From assembly GCF_040939455.1 (NCBI RefSeq), contig NC_134124.1, positions 33,307,138-33,371,137 on the forward strand: 64,000 nt of DNA. The letters are read 5' to 3'. The notes beneath the pieces are model-generated. The model saw nothing but the letters and a program-made list of their open reading frames with translations. It was not told the origin of the DNA and did no database searches. The position numbers and the translations under genes were made by a program. Below are positions 1 through 12,385 of this stretch, piece after piece. Every line of letters begins with the position of its first letter. The stretch's first letter is position 1. This stretch comes from Microcebus murinus. Taxonomy: Eukaryota > Chordata > Mammalia > Primates > Cheirogaleidae.

Positions 1-2287
1 GGGTGTGCGTGTACTCGTGCTACGTGCAAAGGCAGGGGCACCGCATGTGTCTCTCAAACTTCCAGGAGCTGCAGCATCTGCAGAGAGAGGGCCAGGACGT
101 CCACGTCCCCAGCCCTGTCCCCACCCTGGGCCAGGAGGGAAGGGTGAGGCCCGCTGCTCACACAGCTCCCGCCTTTCCTCCAATCCGCTCAGACTAAGCA
201 GAGAGCTGGGGCAGGCCCCTCTCGCCGTAGAGCGTCGTGTGGCAGGAGGTGACGGGGCCTGCCGGGGAGGGGACCCCCAGCTCCCTGGGGATGGGGCCAT
301 GAGTCCTCAGGAAGGCTACGATCAGCCTTCTGTTCTCTTTCCTTTCTCAGGAATGATGCCCCTCCCCGCAGGCTGCTCCCACCCTTGTGCCTCATCTCGC
401 TGAAGGGAGAGGACGGAACCAAGGGAAGGTCAGTGCCTTGCAAGGCGGACACAGCCCTGGCAGTGGGTGCTGCGCCCCCGAGTCACGCAGACGCTGTCAC
501 GGGGCCATTCTGATGGCTGATTCTGGGGGTGGCCCGGCCCCGTGGGCTCCTGCACCTATCTCGGGAAGCAGAGCGCCTCCGTCCCCCGCTGAGTCTCAGG
601 GAGGGCGGGTGAGTGCGTGGCAATCCCGGAAAACCGGCGGGCACAGAATGGCACTACCCGGCAAAACCACGGAAGAGCAGAAATTCAGACTGTCTGTTGT
701 TCAGCAAGGAGATCCAGAGATTAGGCAGATGTCTGCCCCCGGCCTTTAGGAGAAAAGGGAACATGATAAACAGATATTCTCAGCAGAGGGCTTATTAGAA
801 AAGAGAACCTCTTCCAGCACGGGTCCCGGGGTGGCACGCGGGAAGCATGCGGCCCACAGTCCTGGTCACTGCCCTCCCCACGCCAAGCACCACGCCCGCA
901 CGACGGACAGCGGGGCTGCGGCTTCCCAGAAAGATTCTGTCACCAACAGGCCTTGGTGCTAAACAGGGTTTCCGCTCAGATAACCAGGAAACCCGAGCCA
1001 CCGGAGACTCTGCTCCTCGGCCCTCTCACTGTCGCCGCCCCGGCAGGGCAGAGCAGCATAGCTGTCAGTGCGCCCCACTCCAGGTCCGCAGCGGGAAGAA
1101 ATGCTCTTTAGCAAAAAGGCGCTTTTTTCTCTGGGGGTAGCAACGCTGAAGCCTGATTAACTTATGAGTCTGGCCGGCCTAGGTGTCACAAAGCCCCAAT
1201 GTCACCGCTTCCAACATTAGCACTGCGGATAGTGCCGGGGGATCCTCGGAATGTCACTGGGCCTGCAGCGTCCTTCACCCTGGGCCCCGGCCCGTGCCGT
1301 ACATGGGGAGGCGGGGAAAATGGCACGAGGTTGCCCTTGAACCTTGAATCAGCACCCTTGGCCCGTTTCGGTCTGTCTGGCTGTTTCCTGCTAAGATTAT
1401 GCTTCACTGCACAATCCTTTCTCTTTCAGCAACGTGGAGTGGGGTGTCGTTCATGGGCTGGACCCCAAAACTGAAACCGTGAATCCAGTGATGGTGTTCA
1501 CGCCTCAGCAAACGTGCCATCTCGCTGGAAAGCTGCAGAGGCCCCGACTGCATTCGCCACGCACAGCCGGGTCAGCAGAACGCCGCTCCGCCTTGGAGGC
1601 CAGCTCAGCTCCGCCGGCCGGAGAAAGACGATACAGACTGTGGTTTCTCAGTTCCTGGGGGTTAGGGAGCTCCAAGTTCCCTCTCTCCCTGCCCTTCCTG
1701 CGCTGTTGTTAATTTTAGAGAAGACCTTGCCCTCTCCTCATATTGCCATTGAGTTCCCCGTGGCCTCAGTTTATCCGTCTGTGAAATAGAAAACCTACGG
1801 TTAACTCCTTTACCTATGGCACGAGAGGTGGGTGTGGCCCTTGTGGGCCTCGCTGCAGCCTCTCCTCGCCCCCAGTCACCCCCTCTTCCTCTCCTGCCTC
1901 TGCCATTCTTCCTCCCCCTCCAGCCCTCTCTCGGGGAGGTCCCTGCCCTCTCTCGCCACTCTGCCCCTGCAGCGGGAGATAAAGAGTGTGCGACTTTCTG
2001 GTTGAGAAGGTTTGCTTTGCAGAAACACAGCCGACTTGTGGTCCTGCCCTTCCCACCTGGGGACAATGTTTATTTACATTTAGGAACACGAGGAGACTCA
2101 GCTGTGAGTTTCCGAGGCCGGGAAGATTATGCGATACGTAACAGTGCGGCCCTCGGCTAGCGCTGAGCTGGTGCTGGGCTCCCGCGGCCGCCGGGCTCCG
2201 GGTAGAGGGCTCAGGGAGGCGAGTGTCGGAAAGGAGAGGTCTACAGCCCCTCTGAGTCCGGGGATTAATTTGCTGACATAATCATAA
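1..2287. other. Intergenic stretch, nothing recognised
   Basis: Moderately GC-rich non-coding DNA. I see no exon with credible splice sites, no RNA gene and no repeat that I can name. Open frames here are short, overlap on both strands and resemble no protein I know. The patch around 2110-2240 has several CpGs but is too short to call a promoter. Confidence 0.5.
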
Positions 2288-2420
2288 GCCAAAAACAGAG
2301 ACAGAGGGATAGAGACAGGCAGAGCAAGACAGAGAGAAAGACAGACAGAGGTAGAGAGAGACAGAGACAAGGAGAGACCAAAGAGGAGAGAGACCAGACC
2401 AGGCCAGGGAAAGGAGGAAG
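2288..2420. repeat. Purine-rich (GACA/GAGA) low-complexity tract
   Basis: About 130 bases built almost only from GAGA and GACA words on the + strand, with occasional interruptions. It is an imperfect simple repeat. Confidence 0.75.
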
Positions 2421-4959
2421 AAAGAAGTTCCAGAACACTTTTAAAAATCACAAGTTAGATTTGAAGAGAAGGGCAGGGGTTAAGATTTCGTCATTGAAAT
2501 GAAGACATTTTTAGGGATTTTTCTTTATTTACCACTAACTAAGAGGGCTCCGGCAGCAGGTGGCTGACGACTGGGGAAGGTTCCAGAAGAACCAGTCAGT
2601 TCGCTGGGCTTTTGTCCTTGAGCTGCAGGATGTCTTGTACCTTGTCCGTTTTGGGGGTGCAGGGTTGTTGGGAGGTGCAGTCCCCACGGCACTGAAGTTT
2701 GTCCTGGAGACCCAGGCCAGGGGTTGCTCTGAGTCCTCGTGTCTCTCTGTCCCCTGGATGTCCTGTCCTACCGTGTGCCACCTGAGCTCCAGACGTGTGT
2801 GAGGGGGGAGCCTGGGCTTGGGATGCCCGAGCCTCGGCTCTCCCATCTGGAACACGGAGACGCAGACATCTCACAGTGCGACTATAGAATGGCAACAACA
2901 TTAATGTGCTATTAAATAAAGAAATGTTGGTGACTGCTCAGAACTCATGGGTCCTCAACAGCGCGCTGTGTCCATGTTTCACATTCACCACCCTAGTGGG
3001 TCCTCACATCATCTCCACCAGGTGGGGACCTCACACGGCTTCACGCTGTAGCTGACACACAGAAAGGCAAGGAGGAGGAAACTTCCTGCTGACAGAGTGA
3101 CTCCAAAGCCTTTTTTTTTTTAACAACCACGTGGGTGCCCCCAAAAACGTTAGCTTCCTCTCCTTCCCCTGCCTGTGGATGTTTAGGGTTTTCCATCCTC
3201 ACAGGCCTGTCCCCTGCAGCGGGAGCCCAGCCCCACAGCTGGGCAGCTCAGCCCCAGCCAGGTGGAGGGTCAGGGGTCAGGGGTCAGAGGTCCAGGCACC
3301 AGAGTCCCGATGCCACCAGCCAGTAGTTGGCTGAGGAATCTTGGGTCCAGTCACTGGATCTCTCTGAGGCCCGGGTCCTCCTCTCTCTGGAGGAGGGGCT
3401 GCCGGATGTCCTGCCTGCCCAGGCAGCATGTTGTGAGGACCAGGGTCGGGGACAGCACTGTCAGCCTAAGGAGAAGCCACAGCTAAAGGGAAAGGCGGGA
3501 TTCTTTCCCTCCCTCAGCCCCACCCACAGACTTGCCGTGGCTGGTCCACCCCGGGCCAGCGGGGAGAAGACAAGGCCAAGCCAGGCTGTAGCCACGTCCA
3601 GACTTTGGTGCCTGCAAGCAAGAAGAGAGATAAAAACCTGGAATTTTCTCGGACCCTCCACTCCTTTGGAAAAGCAGTCAAATTTTAGGACAATGCACAC
3701 AAGTTTAGGGCTCAGCAGTTTGGGGTTCCAAGTCCCCACTGGGGCAAGTCACTGTCTCTCTGAGCCTTAGTTTCCTCTTCTGTAAAAAGGCAATTAACCG
3801 AGTGCTTACTTCCAAGGGTACATGTAATAAGATCAGGTTTGGAAACCAGCCGGCTGGGTTCTGGCACAGAGCAAACCGCCACTCGTGTACCCTTGCGGAG
3901 CTGAGGGGCTGTGTGCCCCCCACCCCGATCCCCTCCTGACTTGGTGGCTCAGCACGGCACCGCTGCCCACAACGGAGCGTGGATGCCACTCGCAGGGTGC
4001 AAGGAACAGCGTCTGAAAAACGAAGGTTCTGTGCTGCGCATGGATTTTCTATTTAAATTTACTTATCTCTAATTATAATCTCAGCAAGAAGGAAATGGCT
4101 GAGGACCAGCAGGGGTTGTCTAGGAGCAATTACTTGGCAAATTTCTTTCTTCCCGTGGCAGCAAAGGGAGGTGGAGAGGCAAGGACACAGGGAGGAGCTC
4201 GGAGTCTCTGCGCCTTCCCTTTCTCTGGGCTTAATGTTCTCTGCCCCGTTGGCAGGGCGGGGTGGCTGCCTCGGCGGCGCCAACTCAGCACCTCCATGGC
4301 TGGCGGGCCACAGGGACGGTCCCCTCGTGCTGGGGGCAGGAGAAATGGCCAGTTGGCAGTTGGGGGGAGGGTACTTAACCATACTGACTTCTTTCTGACA
4401 TTTACCTTTTTCTTGAAAAGCCAAAACAGGGCCCCGCTGCCCCATCCCCTCCGAGCTAACAGATAACTCTAGGGGACATACCTATTTGGTAGATCTTTTG
4501 TGTTTGTTTTTTAAGTTCCAAAGATGGGAGGAACACTTGCCTCAGAATTACCCAGGGTGCTTATTAAAGAAAGTCCCCCCACACCTGCAAGAGTCAGCAT
4601 CTGCCGGGGCGGGGGTGGGGGGGCTGCCGGGCACTGGCGTCTGCACTTGGCCAGTGGATGGAGGCTGCTGATGAACTCCGATGGCCGAGAGCCCCCGACG
4701 GGGACCGTAAATGCCTTGACTCCGTCCTGTTTCCGCACCGCAGAGTGTCAGACGCTTGGAGGTTGGTCGGCGGCTCCTTGGGCAACCTGGCCCGTCACCT
4801 ACTATGGTGTGCTCCTTATTGAGGGTGCTGAAAGTGATTGTCAGACACAGAAAAGGATGGCAGCAGATTTGCCTCGTCCTCTGCTTGAAACAACCCAAAG
4901 CATCGCACTGTCGCGTGCAGAGTATCAGATCCAGAAGGATTCTAAGCAGGCGACTCCTA
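2421..4959. other. Intergenic stretch, nothing recognised
   Basis: No gene, RNA gene or clearly nameable repeat seen. A run of T near 3110 and a short MER5-like phrase around 4535-4575 are the only hints of old insertions. Confidence 0.4.
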
Positions 4960-5125
4960 AGCATGAGAGCAGAGCTGTAGAATCAGACGGGCTGGGCTTA
5001 GAAATCTGGTTCTGCAACCACTTACCAGCAAGACAACTTTGGACTCACCACCGGACCTCTCTGTGCTTCAGTGTCCTCAACTGTGAAATAAGGTAATAAT
5101 AGAACCAAACTCCTGGAAGGATTAC
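4960..5125 (+). repeat. MIR SINE, sense
   Basis: Contains the MIR core order: a 'tctggttctgc..cac' block, then 'ctctctgtgcttcagtgtcctcaactgtgaaat', then an 'aataatagaacc' block. Diverged, as expected for this old family. Confidence 0.7.
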
Positions 5126-5179
5126 AGGCATATGTGATATGTATGCACACACACACTCTCACCCCAGCACATATGAACT

Positions 5180-5385
5180 GCTGATTAGATGCCACTGTCA
5201 CTGCTGAAGGCTTACCCCACACCAAGCACAGTACTAAGTGCCTTAGCTGGATTTTCTCACTTGCTCCTCACCACTGTCCTGTCTGGTAAGTATGTTTTTG
5301 TCCCATTTTGCACGGGAGAGAACTGAGACTCAAAGAGATGAAGTAACGTGCCCAAGGTTAAAAAAGCAGTCAGGGTTGGAGCCAC
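5180..5385 (-). repeat. MIR SINE, antisense
   Basis: Reads as the complement of MIR: 'cccattttgcacgggagagaactgagactcaaagag' followed by 'gtaacgtgcccaaggtt' and a 'gttggagcca' end. Confidence 0.7.
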
Positions 5386-5639
5386 TGGTTTATTCATAAA
5401 GTATTGAAGGCTCTCTGTGTGCCAGGCTCTGTTCTAGGCATGGCGGGCACACAGACAGACGAGGTTGCTGGTCTCACGGCACTCACTCCTGGCTGGGCAA
5501 ACCTGGAAACGAAGTGTCCCGGCTCCAGCCTGCAGGTCTCACCTCTGCTCACGCTGCCTCTTGCCGGTGATGGGCTGCTCAGCGTTCTTGAGCACACAGC
5601 TGGGCAGAAGAAATCCACCAGGGGGTGGATGGTGGGAAT

Positions 5640-6180
5640 AGTGGAGGAACTCAGGAAATTTCACCCCAAAATATGACTCCTTAGTATAAAGAGTATTTTA
5701 AATTAAAGGCTCTTAAAGATCAACAGGCCTTGGAAGGGGCTTTCCATCTTTTTTTTTTTTTAAATAAAAAACATACCTGTCGAAAAGGACAATTGACTTC
5801 CCTTCCCCTCCCTGTTATCCCAATATATTTCAGGAAAGGAGATCAAGAATGCAACCAGACCTGGCCCAAATAATTTCAAATATAATACCTGTTTCTCAGG
5901 TTAATTTGATTTCCAAAGAGAATCATTGACAAGTCAACCTGTTCCCTCTTCATCCACTCATTCTCCCAAGTAGCTATTCATCCTCCCTGGCAACCATTTA
6001 TTGACCCTCAGCAGAATTACCTGTATTCCTCATCTCCCCCACTCCTCTAAAGTGAGGGTGTGTAAACTTCTGGACCCCGCTGGGATATTGGGAAATTGCC
6101 CCGTGATTCTCCCCGTGCTCAGGGTAAATAAATCCTTTCTCTTACTAATCTGTCTTATTGTGAGTTGATCTTTCAGCAAA
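5640..6180 (+). mobile_element. LTR-like element, copy A
   Basis: About 540 bases that match the reverse complement of 9887-10415 along their whole length, allowing scattered mismatches and small indels. Shared landmarks in the same order are an 'aactcaggaaatttca' start, 'gactccttagtataaagagtatttt', 'gcaaccagacctggccc', 'cttctggaccccgctgggat' and an end at 'tgagttgatctttca'. The end after CA, the aataaat words near the 3' end and the size suggest a solo LTR of an endogenous retrovirus. I cannot name the family. The 5' TG end is not evident in this copy. Confidence 0.7.
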
Positions 6181-7468
6181 CCTTCCCGTGCACAGGGGAA
6201 GTCTCCACTCACCCCCACAGTAGCCTGAGAGATCCAGAAATAAATGTTGGCTCTCCAGAGAGGGGGATATTTCTTCCAGCAACCTTGGCCCTGTGGCGTG
6301 CCCTCTGCCTCTCCCAGCTCCTGTCCTTGTGTCTTGCTCCCTGGACTCTGAGTTTAGTGAGACTTGCTGAGAAGAACTCTGAACCCAGGAATTGGGGAGC
6401 AGGCTGAGGGTGGGGTACAGACCCCCAGAAATAGGACTCATTGTACTCATTTCTGTCCTAAAGAGGACAGAAAACGTTTTTCAAAGTCCGTTGAGACCTC
6501 CCTGTCACCAGGAGGGAGGACTAGCTCTCCCTAATCCAGCGATTCACGTCCTCTTGGGAGTGGGGGGCAGAGGGGAGGCCTTCCCTGCCCAGTGGGTGGA
6601 CGGTGGGAGTGGGAGCTTGGCCTCCCTCTAGCGACGCCGTGGGGTAGTGCAGAAGACTACTCCATCTAGGCACAGAGCGACCTCTGTGGGACTTTCCATC
6701 AAGGGGGGGAGTCCCCAGCACAAAGGGCCCCTCTGGGGTTCCAAGGGCAGCAACAGCTCCCCCCGGTGGAGCCGTCTTAGGTGCTCACCATTCTGAGGGC
6801 CTTGGCACTGAACCTGAACCCCCCCATCTGTGCACATGCAGAGCCCTGGGGTTGGCCCGGGGTGTCCCCTGGACACTACCCCCCCACTGGCGGGAGCCTC
6901 CTCCCACCCCCTCCTGGCTGGGCCCTGCACACACTGCCCCCCGCGCCGGACCTGCTGGGCTGGGCTTGCCCCGGGCCTGCCCGCTGGCCACCACCCTGGC
7001 TCCGGGGAGGGTCACGACAGAGACTGGTCTCGAGCCCCATTTGCAGACTCAGCGCTGCCTCCTGGAAACCACGCGTAGTATTTTTGGAGCTACGCAGCGT
7101 GCTGACGGTTAGCAAACGACTGCAACCCGACGCCTGCGCTCTGCTGAGCGGGCAAGGTTCCGGCAGCCGTGGGCTCGGACCCGGCCCGGTCTCTCTGAGC
7201 GGCTCATGTGACTTCTCAGGGCTGCAGTTTTCTTGTCTGAAAAGAAAACTAAAACCGCTGGGATTAAAAGAGACAAAATATGGGAGAGCACTTCGGAAAG
7301 TACAGTGTGCATGCTGGTGTTAGTGTTCTCATCATTTTTAAAACCCAGAAAGCAGCTAAGATGCCTTATCCTGTCAGACTCAAATGGATTTTGCCAGAAT
7401 GTCCCTCCACCAAGTAGTGGGCCCCTTCCTTCCCAGTCTCTTTGCCATTGTGTAGGGGCGTGTGTGTG

Positions 7469-7499
<31 letters not shown>

Positions 7500-8555
7500 T
7501 GGGGGAGGTGGTGGTGTGGGTTCACTGGGGTTTCCTCAGTCACCTGGGGAACCCTGAGCTCCTGCTTCACTGACTCAGGCCTTTAGGGACCCGTTTGGCT
7601 TCTTATGCATCCTGTTCTACTCTGTATCAAAAGCATCTGAATTTTCATTCAATCCCTTCCCTAAATTTTCACTCAACAAAAACCCAAACCCAAACAAAAC
7701 CTGACAAGTCCCTTGTGTATAGCTGACTTCATGGGAAGTTTGGGGCGATGCTTGGGGTGGGGGTGGGGGTGGTTGCTTCATAGCCACACAGACAACCCCA
7801 AGTTCAATATTAGACATGCATATTCCTGAAAGCCCCTTGGCGCTTTCCAATAACTGAAGGCCAGCCTCCCCTCCTCTTCCCTAAGCCCTCTCCAGCTCTC
7901 TCCCACGCCCCAGCTCCTGCTTATTCCTAAAGCAGAGAAGTTTACAAATTTCCTTCTGCGTCTCCTGACGGCTGTTATTTATCGAAGTGACTTTCAGGGT
8001 GTGTACTCCAACAAAGAAAATTCTCTCCTGAATTGGGTGCCAGCTGGTGGGATAATAGTGTCTTTCTTCCCACTACATTTTTGTGTATCTCTGCACCTCC
8101 TATTCACATGGATAAGAGACAGGAAAGAGAGAGCCCAAAGGGACAAGCACGGCTGCAGGGGGCGCTGTAGGGGCTTCAGAGGGGGTTGTGCTGCCCTCAT
8201 TGTCCTGCCTTGCGGCCTTTTGCAGTCTGAGCTGCCCGATGGGAGGCATGGAGCCCAGCTCAAGCTTTTTTTTTTTCTCTACATGGCAGGGTCTTAGTAA
8301 AGATTTGTCCTGTGATGACGTAGCTCGTGGACACTTTGGGGGTACAGGGCCGACCATGCTCTTCCCACCCTGAGCTGGAGCCGCAGGTGCAAGAGGAGCC
8401 TGGGAACCCCTCCACGTCCCTGGTCCCCTTGCTGGGGCAGCTCCCAGACTCTTGGCCAGGACAGAGAGAGGAGGAGCTTCCTTGGGAGGGCAGCTGCGGG
8501 CAAGGAGGGCCCTCCTGGGTCTCAGGTCCTTCATCCCTCCAGTAGGCTCCAAGAT
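6181..8555. other. Intergenic stretch, no gene recognised
   Basis: Non-coding. It includes a TG microsatellite listed separately, a T-rich run near 8265 and a CCCACC-type G-rich patch near 7755. No exon or RNA gene seen. Confidence 0.4.
7458..7500. repeat. (TG)n microsatellite
   Basis: About 20 TG dinucleotides with one TGCG interruption. Confidence 0.9.
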
Positions 8556-8559
8556 CAAT

Positions 8560-8820
8560 GTTCTGACAATAACGCCAGCAACAACAACAACAGCTACTGT
8601 TATCTGAGCCCTTATTATATATCGAGCCCTTACACACATTTTTCACTGAATGCAATAATCATATGATGTAGGTACTACTATTGTTATTGACATTTTACAG
8701 ATAGGGAAACTGAGGCCTGTGAAGTTTAATTTGTCTAAAGTCACACAGCTAGAAAGTGTAGAAAATGGGTCTTATTCATCACAGGCACTGCCTCTTAACC
8801 AGTATGCCACTTAACACCCG
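8560..8820 (-). repeat. MIR SINE, antisense
   Basis: Complement of MIR: 'gatgtaggtactactattgttattgacattttacagatagggaaactgaggc' followed by 'gtcacacagctagaaagt'. One of the better preserved MIRs in the window. Confidence 0.8.
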
Positions 8821-8856
8821 TATGACAATGTATAACCTAGATATCAAATTCTCATA

Positions 8857-9010
8857 CAGTCATGTGTGCCTTAATGATGGGGATACATTCTGAGAAATGC
8901 ATCGTTACGTGATTTTGTCATTGTGCGACTATCATAGTGTGCTCACGCAATCCTCGATGGCACAGCCTGGTACGCACCTAGACAATATGGCATGGCCTAT
9001 TGCTCTAGAC
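8857..9010 (+). mobile_element. DNA-transposon fragment (old, non-autonomous)
   Basis: The start 'cagtcatgtgtgccttaatgatggggat', then 'attctgagaaatgcatcgttacgtgattttgtcattgtgcgactatcatagtgtgctcac' and 'agacaatatggcatggcctattgctcta', matches a widespread primate interspersed repeat whose copies end in CAGTCATG-type inverted termini. The exact family name is uncertain. The 3' part is missing. Confidence 0.65.
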
Positions 9011-9886
9011 CTTTCGTCTGCTCATAGGAATGGGAGGGTGATACGAAAACCAAAGGTGTTGGCATGCTGTGAACAGAGAGGTGACCTGGGGAGGGACGCT
9101 GGGCTGGGGTGTGTATAAGAGGGACACGAGGTGCCTTCTCTGTCATGAACAAGCCCTCAGGCCAGATGGAGAAATGACATAAAGTCACCCCAAAAGCCTT
9201 AGCCTCCCCTCTGCCAGGCCTATTGCCCTCTGCCCTTCCCAGGAGATGCCAGCTTGGCACTGGGCTTGAGTTCCGCTAATAGTTGGGTCCATTTCATCAC
9301 CTGAGGCCCTGGGCACAATGACAAGGGTGATTTTCTCGGATCTGCGGTGAGCATTACGCCAGGAGTGTGGGAAACAGCGCCTACTCAGCACCCCACGCCG
9401 GGACCCAGTGCAAACTCGCCACTGACCCCAGCCAGCCCATTAGCCACCCAGAGCTCTGCCGGAACTTCCAGGCACTGAGGCAATTACCCAAATGGGGATG
9501 AATATTTAAAGGGACTCTTACTTAACCCACAAATGCTTCCTCTCCGTGTTCCCTCATCGCTGCCTCTGGATGGATTTCTAGAGGAATTGTTCTGACAGAG
9601 AGCTGGATCTGCCTGGGGTTTGACCTTGGTCACCTAACCATTCCCCCCATTTCTTTGGAGGCCGCCCTTGAAGGTGTTGGGGGCCAGTCAGTCTGCCTGG
9701 TCATGGACATTAGAGTGTGGCCCTGTGTTCTCCACAAGTGGATCTCTGGAGGGGACAGGGGGAGGAAACCCAGAAGCAAAAGTGACTGGGCACCGTGACT
9801 AATGACCCTTTAACTGTGTCTAACACCACACCTTGGTGCCACTGCGGGGGAGAGGAACACCTCCTCTGCACCCCCAGAAGTTTCAC
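9011..9886. other. Intergenic stretch, nothing recognised
   Basis: No exon, RNA gene or repeat that I can name between the DNA-transposon fragment and LTR copy B. Confidence 0.4.
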
Positions 9887-10439
9887 TGAAAGATCAACTC
9901 ACAATAAGGCAGATTAACAAGAGAAAGAGATTACAAATTTATTTCCCATGCACTTATGTACACACAGGGAGAGTCACAGAGTGATCACCCAACATCCCAG
10001 CGGGGTCCAGAAGTTTACATAGCCTCACTTTAGAGAGGAAGGAATAAGAGTGATTCTGTTTAGGGGCAATGAGTGGTTACTAGAGAGAATGAATAGATAC
10101 CTGGGAGAGTGAATGGATGGGGGGAACAGATCGACTTGTAAATGATCCTATTTGGAAATTAAATTAACCTGAGAGAGAAGTATTATCTTTTAAATGGGTT
10201 GGGCCAGATCTGGTTGCATTCTCTCAATATATCTCAATACATTGAAATATCAGGGAGGGGATGTGAAGTGAATTTTTGATTGGTCTGGTTTCTTATGAAG
10301 AAAGAGGGAAAGTTCTTTCCAAGGCCTATTGATTTCCAAGGGCCTTTAATTCAAAATACTCTTTATACCAAGGAGTCATATGTTGGGATGAAATTTCCTG
10401 AGCTCCTTCACCACAAAATATTTGGGGTCATTTGTGACA
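9887..10439 (-). mobile_element. LTR-like element, copy B (antisense, 553 bp)
   Basis: On the minus strand it begins TGTCACAAATGACCCC at 10439 and ends ATCTTTCA at 9887, so it has TG...CA ends. It is the inverted counterpart of copy A at 5640-6180. An 'aaataaattt' word on the minus strand close to the 3' end could be the polyadenylation signal of the original LTR. No target-site duplication is visible at its edges. It abuts the remains of a class I retrovirus on the + strand, but the orientations differ and I do not think this is that provirus's own LTR. Confidence 0.7.
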
Positions 10440-10507
10440 ATATATGTAGTTGTTGAGGGGCTACTTGTCACTTTGTGTTTGTTGGTGTTTGTGAGTTCTG
10501 TTTCAAC

Positions 10508-10807
10508 ATGGGAGACTCCATTTCTGTTCCGTCCACAATTCTCTGGGAGAGAATCTCGGCTGAATGATCAACTCACACCTATAATTCTAAGTCCAGAAGG
10601 AGAACGATGTTTTATTATAATACTGCTTGGCCAATGTACGTGCTGGAATGTGAAGACAAGTGGCCACGGAATGAAATCTTAAATTATTGTACTATATTAC
10701 AAACTGGAATTATTTGTCAAGGTCAGGTAAATGGGATGAGATCCCATAGGTACGATCTTTCTTGCAATTGCATAATAAAGAGGCTGATAGGCCTCGGACA
10801 AAGTTAA
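10508..10807 (+). pseudogene. gag matrix remnant of the class I ERV
   Basis: The frame at 10607-10807 contains 'AWPMYVLECEDKWP', which reads like a gammaretroviral matrix segment of the 'WP.Y.LE..EKWP' type. It is followed by 'LNYCTILQ'. The start region at 10508 is separated from it by a stop and a frame change, so no intact matrix protein can be made. Confidence 0.6.
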
Positions 10808-11339
10808 TGGTAAGGATAGTCAGAACTTGGATAATAAAACTGGGGAGAAATTAACCAGGTTGGGTCTCATAAACCCACACCCACACCACAATCTCCCCTC
10901 CACCCCCAGCTGGGGAAGGTGCTGTGGGCTTGGCCCTGTTCAAGCTTGCACTCGATGGGGCCCTGCTGCCCCATCCGCCACAGCCCCTGATGTGGTGATT
11001 ACGGAGCGCACTACCAGGGGCAGCCAGCCTGGGAAGCAGCCCCACGCAGAGCCAGGCCTGGGGCAACTGCCACCACCTGCAGCCACTGCCATCTTGGCAC
11101 TGTGGGGGTGGGGAGGGTGTGAATGGAACTAATTCTTCAGTCCCATGCCCACTGGCTTATGACTCAGGAGTGAGAATAGTCTCCCCTTCCAAGACCTGGC
11201 AGGGAACTAGATTTGGCCAGAGGACACCCAGAGCCAGGGCAGGGCAAATTCTACTACAGCAATATCAGATAGGGGCTGGAATGCACAAGGATAGCCGGCA
11301 AGTGTTATTGGACTTACACAAATGGATCTTGATGCAGAA

Positions 11340-11670
11340 GCAGATGGTGTGAGAATAAATCTTTACCAAAGTGAATTCTGGCAGGCCTCCTGAGGGAAGT
11401 GCTTAGAAGACTTTAAACAAGGTCCAAGAATTACAAAAAAAACCTAATGAAGATACCTCTGAATTTCTAGAACACATCTATCAGGCATATCAGAAATATA
11501 CAAATGCAAATCCAGAGGCCCCTGAAAATTTGTGCATCATTATCATGAGTTTTATAGGGCAGAGTGCTTCAGATATAAGGAGGAAGCTATAGCACGTGGA
11601 AGGGGCAATTGGCATGAATCTCAAGGGGTCAATGAATCAACGGCTTGTTGATATCACCTTTAAAGCATAA
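11340..11670 (+). pseudogene. gag capsid C-terminal remnant of the class I ERV
   Basis: From about 11400 the reading frame gives 'VQELQKKPNEDTSEFLEHIY', then 'NPEAPEN' and 'MSFIGQSASDIRRKL', the end of a gammaretroviral capsid with the major homology region and the 'IRRKLQ' helix. A stop directly follows 'RRKL', and another ends the remnant near 11667. Confidence 0.75.
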
Positions 11671-11705
11671 TACATAATGCTGGGGAAGAACAGAAACTGA
11701 AACCT

Positions 11706-11891
11706 ATGTGTGTTCTGTTACCCGTGCCAAATAAGGATCCTTTGAGACAGTCAAAAGGAAAGGGCAGAAAAGGTTGCCCCAGGTTGAAGTACAATCAGTG
11801 TGCTTTTTGTAAAGAGGAAGGACATTGGAAAGAACACTTCCCAAATTGTAAAGGTTTCCAGGTAACAAAAAAGTACCAAGAGAGCAAATGA
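11706..11891 (+). pseudogene. gag nucleocapsid knuckle remnant of the class I ERV
   Basis: A short frame holds 'CAFCKEEGHWKEHFPNC', a Cys-Cys-His-Cys zinc knuckle with the fourth ligand displaced. After the histidine the usual fourth residue position shows His instead of Cys, and a cysteine appears three residues later. This gammaretroviral type has one knuckle. The upstream 'KGRKGCPRLKYNQ' is basic, as expected for nucleocapsid. Confidence 0.75.
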
Positions 11892-11984
11892 TATTTCGAG
11901 TCCAGGACTCAGATGAAAATGAGGGTTAGGCTGGGGCTCCATGCCTCACTGTGGCTCCAGTCCAAATATCCCCACAGGAGCCCT

Positions 11985-12385
11985 GGATATGATTGACAGT
12001 GGGAACTCAGTTAGTGCTCTTTTTAACTGATGCAGAAGTACTGCCACTGCCAAGCTGCATGGGCAGAACTGGTCTGGGCCCTCCCATGGCTGCTGCCCCA
12101 GCCCCTGGTACCAGCCACACACGGCTCTCTGGGAGCCAGGCAGCGGGTGGGAGCCAGGCAGCAGCAGCTGAGTAACTTGCTGCCCTGGGCCCAGGAGCCA
12201 CCATCAGAGCTGGCACTGCTGACTCTGGCATCCCCAGTGTCCTCAGTAGCCACATTGGACCTGGGTGAGCAATGGGAGTGCCAAGAGCACTTCTGTTCCA
12301 GTGTCCACTGAAATAATGGCCCTGATACAGGCTGTGGCTGAGCCCAGGGAGCTGGCCATCATGCACTGTCGTGGTCAACAAAAAA
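11985..12385 (+). pseudogene. protease trace joined to RNase H end of the class I ERV
   Basis: At 11993-12030 the frame reads 'VGTQLVLFLTDAEV', a corrupted protease active-site region (the family has a D-T/S-G-A core). After about 270 bases of GC-rich sequence with no retroviral match, 12315-12385 reads 'ALIQAVAEPRELAIMHCRGQQK', the C-terminal part of a gammaretroviral RNase H. The reverse transcriptase between them has been deleted. Confidence 0.6.
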
